Source: Aeromicrobium sp. Root495
GTDB lineage: Bacteria; Actinomycetota; Actinomycetes; Propionibacteriales; Nocardioidaceae
Assembly (NCBI RefSeq): GCF_001426755.1
Contig: NZ_LMFJ01000001.1
Coordinates: forward strand, 2,000,601-2,064,600
Direction: 5' to 3'
DNA: 64,000 nt
Each line of letters starts with the position of its first letter. Position 1 is the first letter of the stretch. Below, one piece after another: positions 33,872-41,954 of this stretch. The notes below the pieces were generated by a model. The model had not been told where the DNA came from, ran no database searches, and saw only the letters and a program-made list of their open reading frames with translations. The translations under genes and the position numbers were made by a program.

Positions 33872-33890
33872 ACGGAACATCGTTCCACTT
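33872..33890. promoter_or_regulatory. TetR operator copy 2 (akr/tetR)
   Basis: ACGGAACATCGTTCCACTT, the second operator copy in the divergent aldo-keto reductase/tetR region, 29 bases before the tetR ATG. Confidence 0.78.
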
Positions 33891-33919
33891 ATCAACCCGA
33901 CGTGCGAGGAGGGCCAGTC

Positions 33920-34456
33920 ATGGCCGAGACCGAGGTCCGCCCGCTCCGTGCCGACGCGCTGCGCAACGTCGAGCGCGTGCGCGAGGCTGCCGCCCTGGTC
34001 TTCGCCGAGCAGGGCGTCGACGCGCCGGTGCGCGAGGTCGCAGCGCGAGCCGGCGTGGGTGTCGGCACCCTCTATCGCCACTTCCCCCAGCGGGTCGACC
34101 TCGTGGTCGCCGTCTTCCGCGACGCCGTCGACGCCTGCGCCGACGCTGCCGAGGAGCTGGCCGCCGCGCACCCGCCCGTCGAGGCAGTGGCCGCATGGCT
34201 GCACCGCTTCGAGCAGTTCGTGGCCACGAAGCAGGGCCTGAGCGCAGTCCTTTACTCCGGCGACCCCGCCCTCGCTCCCCTACCGGCCTACTTCTCCGAT
34301 CGGCTCAAGCCCGCCCTCTCCGGTCTGCTCGACACCGCGGTCGCGTCGGGCGAGATCCGCGACGACGTCGGCGCCGACGAGCTGATCGACGCCGCCCGCG
34401 CCCTCGCCGGACGTCCCGCCATGATCGACCTCCTGGTCGACGGCCTGCGCCGCTGA
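33920..34456 (+). CDS. TetR-family transcriptional regulator
   Basis: A 178-residue TetR protein; the helix-turn-helix is VREVAARAGVGVGTLYRHFPQRVDLV. The ATG at 33920 follows GAGGAG, which is decisive over an earlier in-frame start at 33842 that precedes the first operator. The C-terminal domain is of the SACE_7040/TetR_C_33-like type seen with aldo-keto reductases. Probably represses the divergent reductase and itself. Confidence 0.92.
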   Translation: MAETEVRPLRADALRNVERVREAAALVFAEQGVDAPVREVAARAGVGVGTLYRHFPQRVDLVVAVFRDAVDACADAAEELAAAHPPVEAVAAWLHRFEQFVATKQGLSAVLYSGDPALAPLPAYFSDRLKPALSGLLDTAVASGEIRDDVGADELIDAARALAGRPAMIDLLVDGLRR

Positions 34457-34460
34457 GCCG

Positions 34461-35243
34461 CTAGGCGATCGGCCAGCCGATCTCCGTGACCCCCTCCACC
34501 CCGGGCACCCCGGAGAGATAGCTCTCTCGGACCGGCCCCGCGAGGCCGGTCTCGTGCCGCGCGACGTGCTGGCCCAGCTCGGCGTACACCTGCGCGACCG
34601 TCGCCTCAGGGCCTCGGTGCGTGGCCACCGCGAAGGTCGCCGACGGCAGGACCTCGTACCTGACCCGCCTGAGCCCGGGCAGCCCGTCGGCGGCCGCGAC
34701 AGGGCGGAACAGCGCCACCTCGCCGCCCTCGTCGAGGATGAGCTCGGACGACCAGAGCCCACCCAGCGGCCCGGACGGGGTGGCTCCGCTCGCCGTGAGC
34801 GCCTCGTCGATCTCCGCCTGGGCCGCAGCGAACCACTCCCCCAGGTCGTCGAGGGCGATCACGTCTCGCAGCACGAGCGCCGGCGTCGCCTCGACCGTGC
34901 GCCGGACGACGACCGTCGGACCCTCCGACGCCAGCAGGCCGCGGAGCGCCGTCACCGCGTCGCGCGTCTCGGCCAGACGATCCTCCATGCGCTGCAGGTG
35001 CGCAGCGATCAGCGCGGTCCGCTCGGCGTCCTCGGCGCGGAGCAGCTGCCCGATGACGTCGAGCGGCATCTCGAGCGACCGGAAGTGCCGGATCAGCTGA
35101 GCGTCGGGGACCTGCTCGACGCCATAGGTCCGGTAGCCCGTGCCCGGGTCCACCGTCGCCGGCTCGAGGAGGCCGAGCCGGTGGTAGTGCCGAAGTGCCT
35201 TGGCGCTGAGAAGCGTGGCCCGGCTGAAGTCACCGATGGTCAT
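34461..35243 (-). CDS. MerR-family regulator with GyrI-like effector domain
   Basis: A 260-residue BmrR-like regulator. The N-terminal MerR domain reads MTIGDFSRATLLSAKALRHY then GLLEPATVD, followed by a coiled coil (about 80-115) and a C-terminal GyrI-like ligand-binding domain ending GVEGVTEIGWPIA. Such proteins sense hydrophobic cations and activate promoters with long spacers. The ATG at 35243 is chosen; a GTG nine bases upstream (35252) with GAGGA before it is possible. Divergent from an NTF2-like gene whose promoter has a 19-base spacer. Confidence 0.9.
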   Translation of the reverse strand: MTIGDFSRATLLSAKALRHYHRLGLLEPATVDPGTGYRTYGVEQVPDAQLIRHFRSLEMPLDVIGQLLRAEDAERTALIAAHLQRMEDRLAETRDAVTALRGLLASEGPTVVVRRTVEATPALVLRDVIALDDLGEWFAAAQAEIDEALTASGATPSGPLGGLWSSELILDEGGEVALFRPVAAADGLPGLRRVRYEVLPSATFAVATHRGPEATVAQVYAELGQHVARHETGLAGPVRESYLSGVPGVEGVTEIGWPIA

Positions 35244-35316
35244 GGTCGTCACCGCTCCATCCTCACCCCTGCCCCAGGGGGAAGGTCCAGGCCATCGGCC
35301 CGCGGACGAGACAGGC

Positions 35317-35347
35317 TTGACCTTGACCTGGGGGGAAGGCCCAGCGT
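35317..35347 (+). promoter_or_regulatory. MerR-type promoter with 19-bp spacer
   Basis: A -35 TTGACC (35317-35322) and a weak -10 CAGCGT (35342-35347) are 19 bases apart, the hallmark of MerR-activated promoters. The spacer contains a CCTT/GAAGG dyad. A related CCCCAGGGGGAAGGTCCAGG block at 35272-35291 may serve the regulator's own promoter. Confidence 0.6.
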
Positions 35348-35378
35348 GGAGGGAACCACCCCCACGAGAGGAATTCCC

Positions 35379-35711
35379 ATGAGCACACCTGTCCTGCCCA
35401 CCGCCGTGCGCGACTACCTCGCCCTGATCGACGACGACGCGGCTCAGGCGATCCGCGCGTTCAGCGCCGACGCCCAGGTCACCGACGACGGACACACCCA
35501 CCGCGGACACGACGAGATCCTGGCGTGGCTGACCGGGCCGGCCAGCCAGTACGAGACGACGTCGACGCAGCTGTCGGTCGATCAGGACGGTCCGGTCACC
35601 ACGGTGGTCGTCCGCCTCACCGGGAGCTTCCCGGGTGGTCAGGTCGATCTGCGGAACACCTTCACCCTCGGTCCCGACGGACTGATCGACGACCTCGTCA
35701 TCAGCGTGTGA
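35379..35711 (+). CDS. NTF2-like / SnoaL-like domain protein
   Basis: A 110-residue single-domain protein of the NTF2-like superfamily: a helix VRDYLALIDDDAAQAIRAF, a DEILAWLTG segment and alternating strands ending NTFTLGPDGLIDDLVI. Members include isomerases, ketosteroid-binding proteins and ligand-binding domains; the catalytic role is unclear. AGGA precedes the ATG at 35379. The divergent MerR regulator and its long-spacer promoter suggest inducible expression. Confidence 0.82.
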   Translation: MSTPVLPTAVRDYLALIDDDAAQAIRAFSADAQVTDDGHTHRGHDEILAWLTGPASQYETTSTQLSVDQDGPVTTVVVRLTGSFPGGQVDLRNTFTLGPDGLIDDLVISV

Positions 35712-35727
35712 CCGTGACGCCGACGGT

Positions 35728-36453
35728 CTAGGGGTCGGCTGGGCTCGCGAAGAGCAGCGTGACCCAGCCGATCGCGTCGAGCCGGACGCGCTCGATGCTC
35801 GAGCGCACGGCCTCGTCGTCCTCGTCCGGCGAGCCCGGGACTCGGTCGAGAGCGTCCGAGGCCAGCTGCCGCACACCGTAGACGGCCGTCAGGTAGACGG
35901 GTGCAGGGATCCGCTCCGAGGCCGCAGGGTCCCACTCGACGTGCTTCTGACGGAGGATCTCGGCCAGGATCCCGAGCGACTCCCGGCGGCGGTCGCGCGC
36001 GGCCCAGCCCATGGCGTCCATCTCGACCTGGAAGGCCCGTGCCACGACCAGGTCGACCTGGAGCGCGCCGAAGTAGGCGGTCATGACGTCCTCGACGTAG
36101 GCCTCCCACGTGGTGTCCTGTCCCGGCACCGCGAGCAGCCGCCGCAGCAGCACGTCGATGAACCGGTCGTACGCCGCGTGGATGACGTCCTCGCGCGAGT
36201 CGAAGCACTCGTAGAACGCCGACAGCGACATCCCGGCGCGTTCGCACACCTGACGGACCCGGACACCGGCATAGCCCCGGCCCGCGAGCAGCTCGGTCGA
36301 GGCGATCATCAGCCGCTCCCGCTGCATCGCGAGGACGTCGTCGCGGGTCAGCCCGTGCTTGCCCCGCGGGAACGGCCCGGGACGGGTGAAGAAGACGCCG
36401 TCGACGGTCGGGGCGACGCTCAGCACCAGGCCTGCGTCGTCGTCGGTCGTCAT
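35728..36453 (-). CDS. TetR-family transcriptional regulator
   Basis: A 241-residue TetR protein. A 40-residue N-terminal extension precedes the helix-turn-helix VRVRQVCERAGMSLSAFYECF. The extension is longer than usual, and a later start is possible but no better one is seen. It is divergent from the secreted peptidase-lipase operon, with a 14-bp palindrome in the 101-base intergenic region. Confidence 0.88.
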   Translation of the reverse strand: MTTDDDAGLVLSVAPTVDGVFFTRPGPFPRGKHGLTRDDVLAMQRERLMIASTELLAGRGYAGVRVRQVCERAGMSLSAFYECFDSREDVIHAAYDRFIDVLLRRLLAVPGQDTTWEAYVEDVMTAYFGALQVDLVVARAFQVEMDAMGWAARDRRRESLGILAEILRQKHVEWDPAASERIPAPVYLTAVYGVRQLASDALDRVPGSPDEDDEAVRSSIERVRLDAIGWVTLLFASPADP

Positions 36454-36514
36454 CGCCTCATCATGTCAGCCGAACCGATCTCGGCGATCTCGACCACCGC
36501 GGGTCACGAGTGGA

Positions 36515-36528
36515 GTAACGTGCGTTAC
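36515..36528. promoter_or_regulatory. TetR operator (peptidase/lipase operon)
   Basis: GTAACGTGCGTTAC: GTAACG, TG, CGTTAC, fully symmetric arms. It lies 26 bases before the ATG of the secreted peptidase and 61 bases from the divergent tetR start. Confidence 0.72.
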
Positions 36529-36554
36529 CTCACTACGAGACAGCAGGAGCAACC

Positions 36555-38102
36555 ATGCACCACACCGCCCACGACCGACCCCGCACCGTTCGACGACGGA
36601 CCGTGGCGCTCGCGACAGCGCTCGTCCTCACGGCGATCTCGCCCACGGCGGCCTCCGCCGAGTCGGCAGACCCGCGGCCGGGCCTGGCGTCGACGACTCA
36701 GCTCATGAACACGATCCGGGACGTCATCGGCTTCGCTCCTCGCTCGACCGGTTCTGTCGGCGGCCGACGGACCGCCGACTACGTGGCACGCCGCTTCCGG
36801 GCCGCGGGACTCAGCAACGTCCACTTCGAGACGGCGACCTCCTACGCCTGGGCCGCGAAGGACAGTTCGCTGAGCGTCGCAGGGCGCACGGTTCCCTCGT
36901 TCCCGGTCTCCCACTCCCTCATCGCGGGTCCGACGGCCACCGGCACCCGCACGCTGGGTCCGAAGGGACGCACGGCCGGGATCGTCGACGTCGGCGGACG
37001 AGGCATCGGGTCGACGGACGTCCGGGGCAAGTGGGTCCTGTTCGACCTGAAGTTCGAGCTCCCGCTGGCCGCGCTGATCCCCTTCACGACCTTCCTGTGG
37101 GACCCGTACTTCCGGATCCTGAACACGGAGGCGCTGTTCGCAGCCAACCCGTACCTGACCAACCAGGCCACCGTGACCGACCAGGCCACGAAGGCCGGCG
37201 CGGTCGGCGTCATCGGCGTGCTGTCGGACTACTTCGACTCCAACCGGTACCGCAACGAGTACTACCGACGCTCACCCATGAAGATCCCCGGCATGTGGAT
37301 CACCAGGAAGGCCGGCGCCGAGGTCCGTTCCCGCCTCACGACGAGCTCGAAGGCGACGATGAGGCTGACCACGACGCGATCGGCCGTCACCGCGCGCACG
37401 GTGGTCGGCTTCCTGCCCGGTCGCTCGAAGGACACGCTCATGGTCCAGTCGCACCACGACTCGCAGGGTCCGGGCGCCGTCGAGGACGCCACGGGCACGT
37501 CGGAGGTCATCGCGCTGGCCGACTACTACGGCGCCCAGGCCAAGAAGCGCGGCTACAAGGCCCGCCAGAAGACCATGATGTTCGCGACCTTCGACACGCA
37601 CTTCACCGGATACCAACAGCACCAGGCCTTCGTGAAGAAGTACATCACCGACCGCGCCACGCCCTACAACATCGTCGCCAACGCCACGATCGAGCACGTG
37701 GGCAAGCGGGCCACCGTCGACAAGGACGGCCGGTTGAGGGTCCACGACGACCACGAGCCGCGCGGCATCTTCGAGAACCTGAGCGTGCCGCTCAAGATCG
37801 CTCTCGACGCTGCGATCGTGCGGCGGAACCTTCACACGACGGCCGTCCTGAACTCGACCCTGCCGTCCAAGCTCCTCGGCGGCATCCCCACCGACGCGTC
37901 GTTCGTGCTCCAGGCAGGCGTCCCCACGATCAGCCTCATCGCCGGGCCGCTGTACATGTACGACGATGCCGACACGATCGACAAGATCGACCAGACCCAG
38001 CTCCGTCCCGTCGCCCTGTTCTTCGCCGACATGCTCGACAAGCTGGACGCCACGGCCAGCACCACGATCGGTCAGGGCTCGCTCCTCGGGCTCAAGAAGT
38101 GA
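36555..38102 (+). CDS. Secreted M28-family peptidase-like protein
   Basis: A 515-residue exported protein. A signal peptide (RRRTVALATALVLTAISP..ASA) is cut near residue 35. The M28 aminopeptidase core follows: QSHHDSQGPGAVEDATG (298-314) gives His, Asp and the second Asp of a co-catalytic zinc site. The usual general-base Glu-Glu pair after the next strand is replaced by DTHFTG near residue 341, so zinc binding or activity may differ. AGGAG precedes the ATG. Its stop overlaps the lipase start (GTGA), forming an operon of two exported hydrolases behind a TetR operator. Confidence 0.85.
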   Translation: MHHTAHDRPRTVRRRTVALATALVLTAISPTAASAESADPRPGLASTTQLMNTIRDVIGFAPRSTGSVGGRRTADYVARRFRAAGLSNVHFETATSYAWAAKDSSLSVAGRTVPSFPVSHSLIAGPTATGTRTLGPKGRTAGIVDVGGRGIGSTDVRGKWVLFDLKFELPLAALIPFTTFLWDPYFRILNTEALFAANPYLTNQATVTDQATKAGAVGVIGVLSDYFDSNRYRNEYYRRSPMKIPGMWITRKAGAEVRSRLTTSSKATMRLTTTRSAVTARTVVGFLPGRSKDTLMVQSHHDSQGPGAVEDATGTSEVIALADYYGAQAKKRGYKARQKTMMFATFDTHFTGYQQHQAFVKKYITDRATPYNIVANATIEHVGKRATVDKDGRLRVHDDHEPRGIFENLSVPLKIALDAAIVRRNLHTTAVLNSTLPSKLLGGIPTDASFVLQAGVPTISLIAGPLYMYDDADTIDKIDQTQLRPVALFFADMLDKLDATASTTIGQGSLLGLKK

Positions 38103-39307
38103 GGCGCCACCTCGGCCTGCGGCCGGTGAGCGGCCTGGTGGGCGTCGCGATCACGACGGGGCTCCTGACCGGTGCACCGGCGCAGGCGGCGGGAACCTCG
38201 TCGACCTCCGAGCGGCGCGGAGACGTGATCTCGACCGGAGCCGCAGGTGCCACGAGCCGCGTGGACGGGGCGGCCAGGTCGGTCCTCGTGCGTTACCGGA
38301 CCAGCACCGGGGGCGGCCGGATCGTCCCCGCGACGGGACTCGTCCTGGTCCCTCAGGGGCGCGCGCCGCGCGCCGGCTGGCCCCTCGTCGTCTACGGACA
38401 CATGACCACGGGTGCGGCCGACGTCTGCGCTCCCACGCGCGGTACGCCGCGGAGCACGGAGCTACGACGCATGCAGCAGGGGGACGACCTCGCCCGCAGC
38501 CTGCTGGCCGCCGGGGTCGCCGTCGCGAGGCCCGACTACGAAGGGCTCGGCTCCCCCGGCGGACACCCTTATCTGCGAGGTGCCTCGCTGGGGCGGTCGA
38601 TGATCGACATGGCCGCTGCCGCCCGCAAGGTCATCCCTCTGAACGGCCGGTGGGTCGCGTCCGGACACTCCGAGGGCGGTGTGGCCGCGCTGAACGTCGC
38701 TGATCGAGGGCAGGCGCTCGTCAAGGGGATGAGCCTTCGTGGCGTCCACGCCATCACCCCTGTGACACGCATGGACGTCCTGATCCGGCTGCTCCGCCCG
38801 GTCCCCGTGCCGGTCCAGCCGGTCACCGGCACCCTCGTGGCCCTCGCGGGACTCATCGTGAAGGGGATCGCGGTGGAGGACCCGGAGGTCGAGAGGCTCG
38901 CGCTGGAGGGCGGGCTGAGCCCTCGCGCCGCCGCACTGTGGGCGCACCTGGAGCAACGCTGCCTCGGCGACCTCGCACTCCAGGACTCCTGGGGTGGGCT
39001 CGCTCCGGCGCAGCTCCTGGGCGGACGCGGCGACGAGCTCCTGAGCACCGTCCTCGACTCGCTCGCTGACGACGACGTCCGTGCCCTGCGGCTCCGCCCG
39101 GTTCCCGTGCGGATCGAGGAGGGACTCCTCGACGAGGTCGCCCCGCTGCCCTTCACCGAGCTGCTCGTCCGGAGCTATGAGAAGCAGGGCCTCGACGTCG
39201 AGGTGGGCCGCTGGCTCGCCGGCCACTCGCAGACCAACTCCGCGCAGATGTCCGTCCCCGTGGCCACCCGGTGGATCCTTCGGCGACTCGGACGATCCAC
39301 CGGATGA
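38099..39307 (+). CDS. Secretory lipase (LIP family, alpha/beta hydrolase)
   Basis: A 402-residue exported lipase. The GTG at 38099 gives a signal peptide (RRHLGLRPVSGLVGVAITT...AQAA) cut near residue 31. VYGHMTTG and SGHSEGGVAAL (nucleophile Ser191) are characteristic of the secretory lipase family, with a late Asp in EEGLLDEVAP and His in LAGHSQTN completing the triad. It is translationally coupled to the preceding peptidase gene. It probably acts on esters or triglycerides outside the cell. Confidence 0.9.
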   Translation: MRRHLGLRPVSGLVGVAITTGLLTGAPAQAAGTSSTSERRGDVISTGAAGATSRVDGAARSVLVRYRTSTGGGRIVPATGLVLVPQGRAPRAGWPLVVYGHMTTGAADVCAPTRGTPRSTELRRMQQGDDLARSLLAAGVAVARPDYEGLGSPGGHPYLRGASLGRSMIDMAAAARKVIPLNGRWVASGHSEGGVAALNVADRGQALVKGMSLRGVHAITPVTRMDVLIRLLRPVPVPVQPVTGTLVALAGLIVKGIAVEDPEVERLALEGGLSPRAAALWAHLEQRCLGDLALQDSWGGLAPAQLLGGRGDELLSTVLDSLADDDVRALRLRPVPVRIEEGLLDEVAPLPFTELLVRSYEKQGLDVEVGRWLAGHSQTNSAQMSVPVATRWILRRLGRSTG

Positions 39308-39313
39308 GCAGGC

Positions 39314-40204
39314 CTAGAGCCCCTCGGGGCGCTGGGCCGGACGCTCGACGAGACCGTCGGCGACGTCGCCGGGAACGTTCATGGGGAACGACGGTGGACG
39401 CTTCTCGAAGAACGAGGTGATGCCCTCCAGCAGGTCCGCGCTCGTGAACCGCTCCGCGAGAGCCCGCGACTCGGCGGCGTGCGCCTGCCACGGCGAGCCG
39501 GCCTCGAGCCCACTCCAGATCATCTGGCGAGCCAGCGAGGCGGAGACCGCGGCCGTCGTGTCGGCGATCTCCCGGGCTATCCCACGCGCTCTGGACTCCA
39601 CCTCGTCGTCGGGGACGACGTGGTTGGCCAGTCCGGCCGCGAGTGCTTCCGAGGCGTCGATGAGTCGGCCGGTGAGCACCCACTCGAGCGCCTTGCCGGG
39701 CGAGACGACACGCGGCAGGAACCAGGTGGAGGCGGCCTCGGGCACGAGCGCGCGGCGGTTGAACACGAAGCCGTAGCGCGTGGACTCCCCGATCACGCGG
39801 ACGTCCATGGGCAGGGTCATGGTCGCGCCGACGCCCACGGCCGAGCCCTGGACGGCACCGATCACCGGCTTGCGTGACTGGGCGAAGGCGAGCGCTGCGT
39901 ACCCGCCGGAGTCGCGCTCGACACCCTGGATGTCGCCCGCCGCCACGCCGTAGGCGTCGCCGAGGTCGGGCGGCCCCGACATGGCTGCCTCGAGGTCAGC
40001 TCCGGCGCAGAAGTGGCCGCCGCTCCCGGTCACGACGACGACGCGCACGTCGTCATCGGCATCGGCGGCCTCCATCGCCGTCACGATGTCGACGGCCATC
40101 TGACGCGTGAAGGTGTTGCGCTTGTCAGGCCGGTTGAACCGGATCTCTGCGACGTGGTCCGCGACGGCGTAGTCGAGGTTGGCGAGCGTCAGGCTCTGGC
40201 TCAC
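39314..40204 (-). CDS. Enoyl-CoA hydratase/isomerase family protein
   Basis: A 296-residue crotonase-fold protein. FNRPDKRNTFTRQM and VVVTGSGGHFCAGADLEA form the CoA site with the first oxyanion-hole amide; GAVQGSAVGVGATM supplies the second. The Glu usually found in the hydratase pair is replaced in RRALVPEAASTWFLPRVV, where only the later Glu is kept, so it may be an isomerase or hydratase of a branched substrate. The GTG at 40204 follows GGAG. Convergent with the lipase, six bases from its stop. Confidence 0.9.
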   Translation of the reverse strand: MSQSLTLANLDYAVADHVAEIRFNRPDKRNTFTRQMAVDIVTAMEAADADDDVRVVVVTGSGGHFCAGADLEAAMSGPPDLGDAYGVAAGDIQGVERDSGGYAALAFAQSRKPVIGAVQGSAVGVGATMTLPMDVRVIGESTRYGFVFNRRALVPEAASTWFLPRVVSPGKALEWVLTGRLIDASEALAAGLANHVVPDDEVESRARGIAREIADTTAAVSASLARQMIWSGLEAGSPWQAHAAESRALAERFTSADLLEGITSFFEKRPPSFPMNVPGDVADGLVERPAQRPEGL

Positions 40205-40361
40205 AGGGTCTCCTTCGGGTCGGGTCCACTCTGGCACGAGCCGCCTTCCGGGCCTCAGACCGATGAGGTTCCTTCCTCCTGGACGTCATACGTGGAGAAG
40301 GGCCACCAGACGACGAAGGGATGATGTGATGAGCGTGGACACGGGACTGGAGGGGTGCAGC

Positions 40362-41312
40362 ATGAGCAGCCTGCTGGAGATCGACGAGGCTGACTTCTCA
40401 GTGCTGGCCGAGCGGCACCGACGCGAGCTGCACGTGCACTGCTACCGGATGCTCGGCTCGTTCGAGGACGCCGAGGACACCGTGCAGGAGACGTTCCTCC
40501 GCGCCTGGCGGCGTCGCGAGACCTTCGAAGGACGCTCCACCTTCCGCGCCTGGTTGTACCGGATAGCCACCAACGCCAGCCTCGACCTGCTCGACAAGAA
40601 GCGCCCCAAGGCTGCCTCCGGCGAGGTCCTCTGGCTCCAGCCGTACCCCGACCGGATGCTCGACGAGCTGTCCACCGACGCCGAGGACGAGCCCGAGGCC
40701 GTCGCCGAGGCGCGGGAGACCATCGAGCTGGCCTACCTCGTCGCGGTGCAGCACCTCGCGCCGCGCCAACGGGCCGCGCTGATCCTGCGTGACGTCGTCG
40801 GCTGGCCCGCCAAGGACGTCGCCGACCTCCTCGGCGACTCGGTCGCCTCGGTCAACAGCGCCCTGCAACGGGCGCGCGCCGGCATGCGTGAGCACCTCCC
40901 GGCGGAGCGGCAGGACTGGGTGTCCGGGTCGGAGGACGCCGAGACCCGCGAGGTGGTGCGGCGCTTCACCGAGGCGAGCGTGAACAAGGACCTCGGCGGA
41001 CTCGCAGCCATGCTGCGGCACGACGTCCGCTTCTCGATGCCGCCCACCCCCGGACTCTTCGTGGGCCGTGAGAACGTCGTCGGCGACTGGCAGGCCGACG
41101 GCTTCGAGGGGCTGGGCGCGATGCGCAGCATCGCGACGTCGGCGAACCGGCAGCCCGCCGCGGCCTTCTACCTCTGGAACGAGCAGGAGGGCGCGTACCT
41201 GCCGCTCACTCTCGACGTCCTGCGGGTCGTCGGCGGTGAGATCGCCGAGATCACGACCTTCCACGCCGACCAGCTGCCCAGGTTCGGGCTGCCCGAGCGC
41301 CTCCGCGCCTGA
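40362..41312 (+). CDS. ECF sigma factor with C-terminal SnoaL-like domain (SigG/SigX5-like)
   Basis: A 316-residue extracytoplasmic-function sigma factor. Region 2 contains LHVHCYRMLGSFEDAEDTVQETFLRAWRRR and region 4 contains RAALILRDVVGWPAKDVADLL. A SnoaL/NTF2-like domain fills residues 190-316 and is thought to regulate activity in these groups in place of a separate anti-sigma factor. The ATG at 40362 has GGAGG eight bases upstream; an in-frame ATG at 40329 with a weaker site is an alternative. No anti-sigma gene is adjacent. Confidence 0.88.
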   Translation: MSSLLEIDEADFSVLAERHRRELHVHCYRMLGSFEDAEDTVQETFLRAWRRRETFEGRSTFRAWLYRIATNASLDLLDKKRPKAASGEVLWLQPYPDRMLDELSTDAEDEPEAVAEARETIELAYLVAVQHLAPRQRAALILRDVVGWPAKDVADLLGDSVASVNSALQRARAGMREHLPAERQDWVSGSEDAETREVVRRFTEASVNKDLGGLAAMLRHDVRFSMPPTPGLFVGRENVVGDWQADGFEGLGAMRSIATSANRQPAAAFYLWNEQEGAYLPLTLDVLRVVGGEIAEITTFHADQLPRFGLPERLRA

Positions 41313-41316
41313 CGGA

Positions 41317-41613
41317 CTAGCCGACGATCAGGGGCTTCAGCGGGTGGATGGCCGGCGGGGCGGCGAGCTCGGTGCCCAGCACGGACAGCGCGGACTGGAT
41401 GTGCGGCGTGGCCATGTGGAGGTCGAGGTCGGCCGGGTCGTTCCACTCCTCCACCGTGATGAAGGTGCCGGCGGCGGCTGCGGACTCCGAGAGGTCGTAG
41501 GCGATGCAGCCGTCCTCGGCCCGCGTGGGCTCCACGAGTCCCTGCATGGCTTCGCGGACGGCGTCCTCCGAGCCCGGCTTGGCGGTGATGACGGCGACGA
41601 CGTGGATGCTCAT
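41317..41613 (-). CDS. Antibiotic-biosynthesis-monooxygenase (ABM) domain protein
   Basis: A 98-residue dimeric ferredoxin-like barrel protein of the ABM/YgiN group: HVVAVITAKPGSEDAVREAM, GCIAYDLSES and FITVEEWNDPADLDLHMATPH. Relatives act as cofactor-free quinol monooxygenases or heme-degrading enzymes. GGAGG precedes the ATG at 41613. It ends four bases from the convergent sigma factor gene. The substrate is unknown. Confidence 0.87.
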   Translation of the reverse strand: MSIHVVAVITAKPGSEDAVREAMQGLVEPTRAEDGCIAYDLSESAAAAGTFITVEEWNDPADLDLHMATPHIQSALSVLGTELAAPPAIHPLKPLIVG

Positions 41614-41685
41614 GCTTCCTCCGGATGTTGGATGTGACGTCACGCTAGGCCCGTTCGGTCCGACCTGCTCGGCGGCAGGTGCGGC

Positions 41686-41889
41686 TCAACCGGCGTTGGA
41701 GCCGATCTCGTACATCACCCAGAGCAGGAGGCCGCCGAAGACCACCCCGGCCACCACGAGGAGCCCCACGACCCACGGCCACGGCGACTGCGGCACGTGC
41801 ATGGGCTGCTCGGGTCGGGCCTGGGCGGGATAGCGCCGGGGCTCGGCCGCGTCGCCGCTGTCGTTGCCTGCTTCTCCCTCGTGGTCCAT
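41686..41889 (-). CDS. Small single-pass membrane protein (67 aa)
   Basis: A 67-residue protein with a charged, Pro-rich N-terminal 36 residues and one membrane helix (PWVVGLLVVAGVVFGGLLLWVMY, about 38-60). I do not recognise a family. The near -10 sequence CAGGGT lies six bases before the ATG. It is divergent from the epimerase-like gene, with 65 bases between starts. Confidence 0.65.
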   Translation of the reverse strand: MDHEGEAGNDSGDAAEPRRYPAQARPEQPMHVPQSPWPWVVGLLVVAGVVFGGLLLWVMYEIGSNAG

Positions 41890-41954
41890 CTGGCCACCCT
41901 GACATCCCCTCGGGCTGCTGCCAAGGCGTGGCCCCTGGTGCGTACGCTCCTTTC

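Noticed and set aside
36359-38098. N-terminal extension of the lipase frame to 982 residues
   Set aside because: The upstream part is a shadow of the M28 gene; the GTG at 38099 gives a clear signal peptide and a stop/start overlap.
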